A stretch of DNA of 8,635 nt. It comes from Dehalococcoidia bacterium. GTDB lineage: Bacteria > Chloroflexota > Dehalococcoidia > SZUA-161 > SpSt-899. The first letter of the stretch is position 1. Each line of letters opens with the position of its first letter. The stretch is from the NCBI GenBank assembly GCA_023271485.1, contig JALPXT010000058.1, positions 1 through 8,635 of the forward strand. The letters run 5' to 3'. This document shows positions 5,788 through 8,635 of this stretch, piece by piece. A program made the translations under genes and the position numbers. Below the pieces are notes generated by a model that did not search any database, was not told the origin of the DNA, and saw nothing but the letters and a program-made list of their open reading frames with translations.

Positions 5788-7260
5788 ATGAATCGAGCCC
5801 AGCTGGAGTTATTATCACAAGAAGAACTGATTGAAATCGTTCTGAGCCAATCAGCAGCAATGAAGCATGAAGACATCCTGGCGGTTTATGAGGCGGGTCC
5901 GGAGGCGGTGATCAAGCTCATCAACACCCTGACTGCAACCATTTTTGAACAGTCGGAGCAGATTACCGCACTCCAGGAGCGGGTAAAAGCTTTAGAAGAG
6001 CAGCTCAACAAAAATAGCCGTAACAGCAACAAACCCCCTTCGACAGATTTCCTAAAGCCCCAAGATAGGCGTCAAAAAAGCGGCAAGCAGGTTGGTGGGC
6101 AGAAAGGGCATCCTGGCCATACCTTAAAGATGGTAGACAACCCAGACCATACGATCGTCCATCGGGTATCCAGATGTAACAAATGTGACCGTTCTTTGGA
6201 AGAAATACCGGCCGCCGGTTATGAAAGGCGCCAGGTGTTTGATCTGCCGCCCGTTGAGGTGGAAATAGCGGAGCACCGGGCTGAGAGCAGGCTTTGCCCG
6301 CATTGTGGCTATCTCAACAAAGCTGCTTTCCCTGAAGGGATCCAGCAGCCGGTGCAATATGGGTCCCGTCTAAAAGCTATCGCCGTCTATTTGAGCCAGT
6401 ATCAACTCCTGCCCTATGAACGCACCAGCGAGCTTTTCGCTGATCTTTTTGGCCATCAGTTGAGTCAGGCTACCCTGGTTAACGCAAACGAGGACTGTTA
6501 CGAGATCCTGGAGCCTGTGGAGGAAAAGATCAAGCAACAGGTGATTGCTTCTCCCGTGGCCCATTTTGACGAAACTGGTATGCGCATCAACGGGAAAGGG
6601 GAATGGCTCCATGTGGCCAGCACAGAAACCCTGACCTGCTATGCCGCCCATTCCAAACGTGGGCAGGAAGCCACTAAGGCCATGGGGATCCTACCTGAGT
6701 TCCAGGGAACGGCAATTCACGATTCATGGAAGTCCTATTTCAAATACGACTGCGACCACGCTCTTTGCAATGCCCACCACCTGCGGGAGCTGACAGGCAT
6801 CCTGGAGCAGGACAAACAAGAGTGGCCCAGAGAGATGATCGACCTGCTGCTTGAGATCAAAAAGGCCGTGGACAAAAGAAGAGCAATAGCCAAATTAGAT
6901 CCAGCGCAGATCGAAATCTTCGAAGCAAGATATGATCACATCATCGAGAAAGGCGTGGCTGAAAATCCGTCTCCTATTTCTGGGGGTCAATCTGGGAAAC
7001 GAGGCAGAAAGAAACAGAGCAAGGCGAAAAACCTGCTGGATCGCTTGAAGAAGTATCGTCGAGAGACATTGGCCTTTATGTACGATTTTAGCGTTCCGTT
7101 TGACAACAATCAGGCCGAAAGGGATATCCGGATGGTGAAAGTTCAACAGAAAATCTCAGGTACCTTTCGCAGTACTCAAGGAGCAGATATTTTCTGCCGC
7201 ATCAGAGGCTACATCTCCACCATCAGAAAGAACTCCCTTTCTGTCATCGACGCTATTTAA
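5788..7260 (+). CDS. tnpC: IS66-family DDE transposase (TnpC type), apparent premature stop near C-terminus
   Basis: 490 residues. A leucine-zipper-like coiled coil (residues ~50-75, QITALQERVKALEEQL) and the NSRNSNKPPSTDF motif precede a zinc-finger domain with CNKC (C130, C133) and CPHC (C170, C173). The catalytic core shows HFDETG (D261), IHDSW (D312) and FDNNQAERDIR (E444), the DDE triad that cuts and joins the element ends. The frame ends at VIDAI-TAA (7258-7260). The next 15 codons in the same frame read AAFEGGPFIRARASP and then TGA (7306-7308). AAFEGxPF is how such transposases normally end, so the TAA looks like a mutated sense codon (one base from CAA, AAA or GAA). Loss of this short tail may or may not abolish activity. 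No clear ribosome binding site precedes the ATG. Confidence 0.95.
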   Translation: MNRAQLELLSQEELIEIVLSQSAAMKHEDILAVYEAGPEAVIKLINTLTATIFEQSEQITALQERVKALEEQLNKNSRNSNKPPSTDFLKPQDRRQKSGKQVGGQKGHPGHTLKMVDNPDHTIVHRVSRCNKCDRSLEEIPAAGYERRQVFDLPPVEVEIAEHRAESRLCPHCGYLNKAAFPEGIQQPVQYGSRLKAIAVYLSQYQLLPYERTSELFADLFGHQLSQATLVNANEDCYEILEPVEEKIKQQVIASPVAHFDETGMRINGKGEWLHVASTETLTCYAAHSKRGQEATKAMGILPEFQGTAIHDSWKSYFKYDCDHALCNAHHLRELTGILEQDKQEWPREMIDLLLEIKKAVDKRRAIAKLDPAQIEIFEARYDHIIEKGVAENPSPISGGQSGKRGRKKQSKAKNLLDRLKKYRRETLAFMYDFSVPFDNNQAERDIRMVKVQQKISGTFRSTQGADIFCRIRGYISTIRKNSLSVIDAI

Positions 7261-7308
7261 GCTGCCTTCGAGGGGGGTCCTTTTATTCGGGCACGCGCAA
7301 GCCCTTGA
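7261..7308 (+). other. Relict 3' end of the IS66 transposase frame after the TAA
   Basis: In frame with the transposase this reads AAFEGGPFIRARASP followed by TGA. It matches the usual conserved tail of IS66 transposases, so the full-length ancestral gene probably ended at 7308. The TGA overlaps the TTGACA of the outward promoter-like sequence. Confidence 0.65.
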
Positions 7309-7334
7309 CAATGTTCTATTTTGCTTGGTAGAAT
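7305..7334 (+). promoter_or_regulatory. Outward-facing promoter-like sequence at the right end of the IS66 element
   Basis: TTGACA (7305-7310), an 18-base spacer and TAGAAT (7329-7334) point out of the element, toward the transposase gene at 7466. Box sequence and spacing mirror those of the promoter-like site at the left end (TTGACA-18-TAGGAT), including GG just before the -10 box. Transcription would pass through the right inverted repeat and into the neighbouring DNA. Confidence 0.5.
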
Positions 7335-7341
7335 AATAAGT

Positions 7342-7359
7342 AGGAGGCTGAATAGTTAC
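7342..7359 (-). repeat. IS66 right terminal inverted repeat
   Basis: Its reverse complement is GTAACTATTCAGCCTCCT, which differs from the left repeat at one of 18 positions. It ends exactly at the right copy of the target duplication. Confidence 0.93.
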
Positions 7360-7367
7360 GCCACGGC
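7360..7367. repeat. Target-site duplication of IS66 element, right copy (GCCACGGC)
   Basis: Identical to 5713-5720 and directly adjoining the right tip of the element. Confidence 0.95.
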
Positions 7368-7434
7368 TTTACTCCGATGGCTGCAGTCACTGCGTCTGTA
7401 AACCCAAAGTATTTTGTTGTACATTGGTAGTATC

Positions 7435-7449
7435 TGAGGATTTTCCTCA
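7435..7449 (+). promoter_or_regulatory. Small hairpin just before the ribosome binding site of the second transposase
   Basis: TGAGGA-TTT-TCCTCA is a perfect 6-bp stem ending 2 bases before the AAGGAGGT ribosome binding site (7452-7459). The CCTC of its right arm could instead pair with GAGG of the ribosome binding site, giving two alternative folds. Such leaders can damp transposase translation. This is a fold read by eye, without energy calculation. Confidence 0.3.
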
Positions 7450-7465
7450 ACAAGGAGGTATACCA

Positions 7466-8635
7466 ATGGACAGCATTACCAAACGCTACGGTCTTGCCAA
7501 TTTCGATGATTTCTCCATCACCGGGTTCCTTGTCCCGACGGGGCACTATGCGCAGGAGATCGGACTTATTGACCTGTTTAAGGAGCATCTTAAGATCGAT
7601 ATGAAAACTGTCCATCACACACCAGTTGAGAAGGTCATTGAGCTATTTGTCTCTATGATCGCCGGGTGTCCGGATGTGAAAACCGTTAATAATCGTCTTG
7701 TGCCTGACAGACTGGCAGCAGCAGCCTGGTGCCAGAAACAGTTTGCCGATCAATCCCAGGTCAGTGAAGTTATTCATCGAATTACCCCGGAGAACTTGCT
7801 CCAGTTGGAAGAAATCTTCCATAAACTTCTTTCTCAGCAGGGCTTAGCCCGGCGACATCCGGTAAGTGAATGGCTTGTAGTAGATGTTGACATGACCGGC
7901 TTACCCGTAAGCCCCACGAGCAAAACTTACGAAGGAGCCACGTTCGGGTTTATGCAGAAAGAAACTGGAAAAGGGTACAAGCTCACCTGCGCCTACACCG
8001 GAGGGGAACTTGGTGAAGTACTCGGTGGTTTGTTTGATTCCGGGACTGCTCATTGTGCCACCAAGCTAATTGATCTCCTCCTGCTCGTCGAGAAGCGAGT
8101 GGGTTCTCCACCGCGTTCCCTGCATAAATACCGAGCTAGTATTGAGCAATCACTGACTGAAGCCGGAAACCTGGAACGCCGTAGTCAACGCCGCAGAGAA
8201 GAAGCCCGTCGGGCGCGCAAGTCCCAGCGCCAAGCGGTATTAGAGGGAAGGTCTCATAAGCTTGACACCCGAGCACAACTCCTCCGAGAGAAGGTAACTG
8301 ATTCCCTCCAGATTGCTGACTCCTTTGATACTCTCCGTTCCTCTAATCCTTATCGAGCCATTCTCATTCGTGGAGATGCTGGCTTTGGCTCCATTGATAA
8401 GATCATGCTCCTTCTGGATTTAGGGTATGATTTCCTGCTTAAGGGGTATTCACCCCATACTGCCCGAAACCTGGCCCAAGGAATAGCTGAGAATGAGTGG
8501 ATTCCATTTAATGGGGCTACTTCCGTCGCTGAACTTGGTGCCATCCGATTGCCCGAGTGCCGATATGCCGTCCGTACTGTCCTGGGACGAAGCAAGACTC
8601 CCAGGTGCAAATCTTACCAGTATTTCCATCTGGTC
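7466..8635 (+). CDS. DDE transposase of a second insertion sequence (IS4/IS1380-like), 3' end beyond window
   Basis: An open frame of 390 codons from the ATG at 7466 reaches the right edge without a stop. AAGGAGGT with 6-base spacing is a near-perfect ribosome binding site and fixes the start. The N-terminus (ITGFLVPTGHYAQEIGLIDLF) is followed by a probable first catalytic Asp in WLVVDVDMTGLP (D140 or D142) and a second in IRGDAGFGSIDKIMLLLDLGY (D304), the pattern of IS4/IS1380-type DDE transposases. The catalytic Glu would lie beyond the window. Between the two Asp residues is an Arg-rich helical stretch (about 236-257, LERRSQRRREEARRARKSQR). The family is assigned from motif shape only; exact subgroup and element ends are not visible. 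Confidence 0.8.
   Translation, partial: MDSITKRYGLANFDDFSITGFLVPTGHYAQEIGLIDLFKEHLKIDMKTVHHTPVEKVIELFVSMIAGCPDVKTVNNRLVPDRLAAAAWCQKQFADQSQVSEVIHRITPENLLQLEEIFHKLLSQQGLARRHPVSEWLVVDVDMTGLPVSPTSKTYEGATFGFMQKETGKGYKLTCAYTGGELGEVLGGLFDSGTAHCATKLIDLLLLVEKRVGSPPRSLHKYRASIEQSLTEAGNLERRSQRRREEARRARKSQRQAVLEGRSHKLDTRAQLLREKVTDSLQIADSFDTLRSSNPYRAILIRGDAGFGSIDKIMLLLDLGYDFLLKGYSPHTARNLAQGIAENEWIPFNGATSVAELGAIRLPECRYAVRTVLGRSKTPRCKSYQYFHLV

Larger units (their letters stand above)
5721..7359 (+). mobile_element. Complete IS66-family insertion sequence, single-ORF type (1639 bp)
   Basis: The element is bounded by inverted repeats starting with GTAACTATTCAGCCT and by a perfect 8-bp target duplication. GTAA tips and 8-bp duplications are IS66-family hallmarks. 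Only the large TnpC-type DDE transposase is present. The small tnpA and tnpB genes of classical IS66 are absent, which matches the ISBst12-like subgroup. The intact duplication and near-perfect ends show simple transposition with no later rearrangement of the ends, and suggest a fairly recent event. The transposase frame carries an apparent early stop near its 3' end, so the copy may be weakened. Confidence 0.95.
7368..8635 (+). mobile_element. Part of a second insertion sequence (left end not located, right end outside)
   Basis: The transposase gene at 7466 implies an element whose 5' end lies either in 7368-7465 or further left in 5599-5712, in which case the IS66 copy is nested inside it. 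No terminal repeat can be assigned because the right end is outside the window. Confidence 0.5.

Noticed and set aside
7316..7618. 100-codon minus-strand open frame across the IS66 right end
   Set aside because: It spans the element boundary and lies antisense to the second transposase start with no ribosome binding site or domain.
1..8635. CRISPR arrays, tRNA, rRNA, riboswitches
   Set aside because: No regularly spaced repeats and no tRNA-like cloverleaf or rRNA-like sequence were seen; no riboswitch-like leader could be recognised.

Overview
The window suggests an anaerobic bacterium of moderately high GC. The evidence is indirect: NiFe-hydrogenase maturation genes, a cysteine-rich Fe-S protein, acyl-CoA/thiolase-type genes and two insertion sequences. 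Gene content would fit Desulfobacterota, Chloroflexota or anaerobic Firmicutes, but no phylogenetic marker is present, so I do not assign a taxon.

Left part (about 1-2190, minus strand): a compact leftward operon hypB - hypA - Fe-S protein. hypB and hypA overlap by 8 bases, with a GTG start for hypA inside the hypB 3' end. The Fe-S gene follows 22 bases after hypA with a strong ribosome binding site and runs off the left edge. HypA and HypB deliver nickel to NiFe-hydrogenase. The Fe-S protein (winged-helix-like N-terminus, two cysteine-rich motifs, two [4Fe-4S] ferredoxin motifs) is probably an electron carrier or redox-regulatory partner, but its job is not established.

Middle (about 2250-5600, plus strand): a divergent operon with (i) an HMG-CoA-synthase-fold protein fused to a C-terminal zinc-ribbon/OB-fold DUF35 domain, (ii) a thiolase of the SCP-x/archaeal acetyl-CoA acetyltransferase type with an intact nucleophilic Cys, (iii) a 25-codon in-frame remnant of a short-chain dehydrogenase (first 9 and last ~16 residues joined), and (iv) a small SCP2 lipid-carrier protein. 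By analogy with archaeal thiolase/HMGCS/DUF35 complexes, PhlACB acyltransferase and SCP2/SDR/thiolase beta-oxidation sets, the products probably form a C-C bond-making or -breaking acyl-CoA complex. The HMGCS-fold part appears to lack all three canonical HMGCS catalytic residues, so catalysis probably sits in the thiolase.

Right part (about 5600-8635): mobile DNA. A complete 1639-bp IS66-family element (5721-7359) has GTAA-starting terminal inverted repeats, a perfect 8-bp target duplication (GCCACGGC) and a single transposase gene. That gene seems to carry a premature TAA about 15 codons before its family-typical end. The element ends in an outward-facing promoter-like sequence pointing at a second, unrelated DDE transposase gene (7466 onward), which runs off the right edge. 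The IS66 copy landed in the loop of a small inverted repeat between the SCP2 gene and that second transposase.
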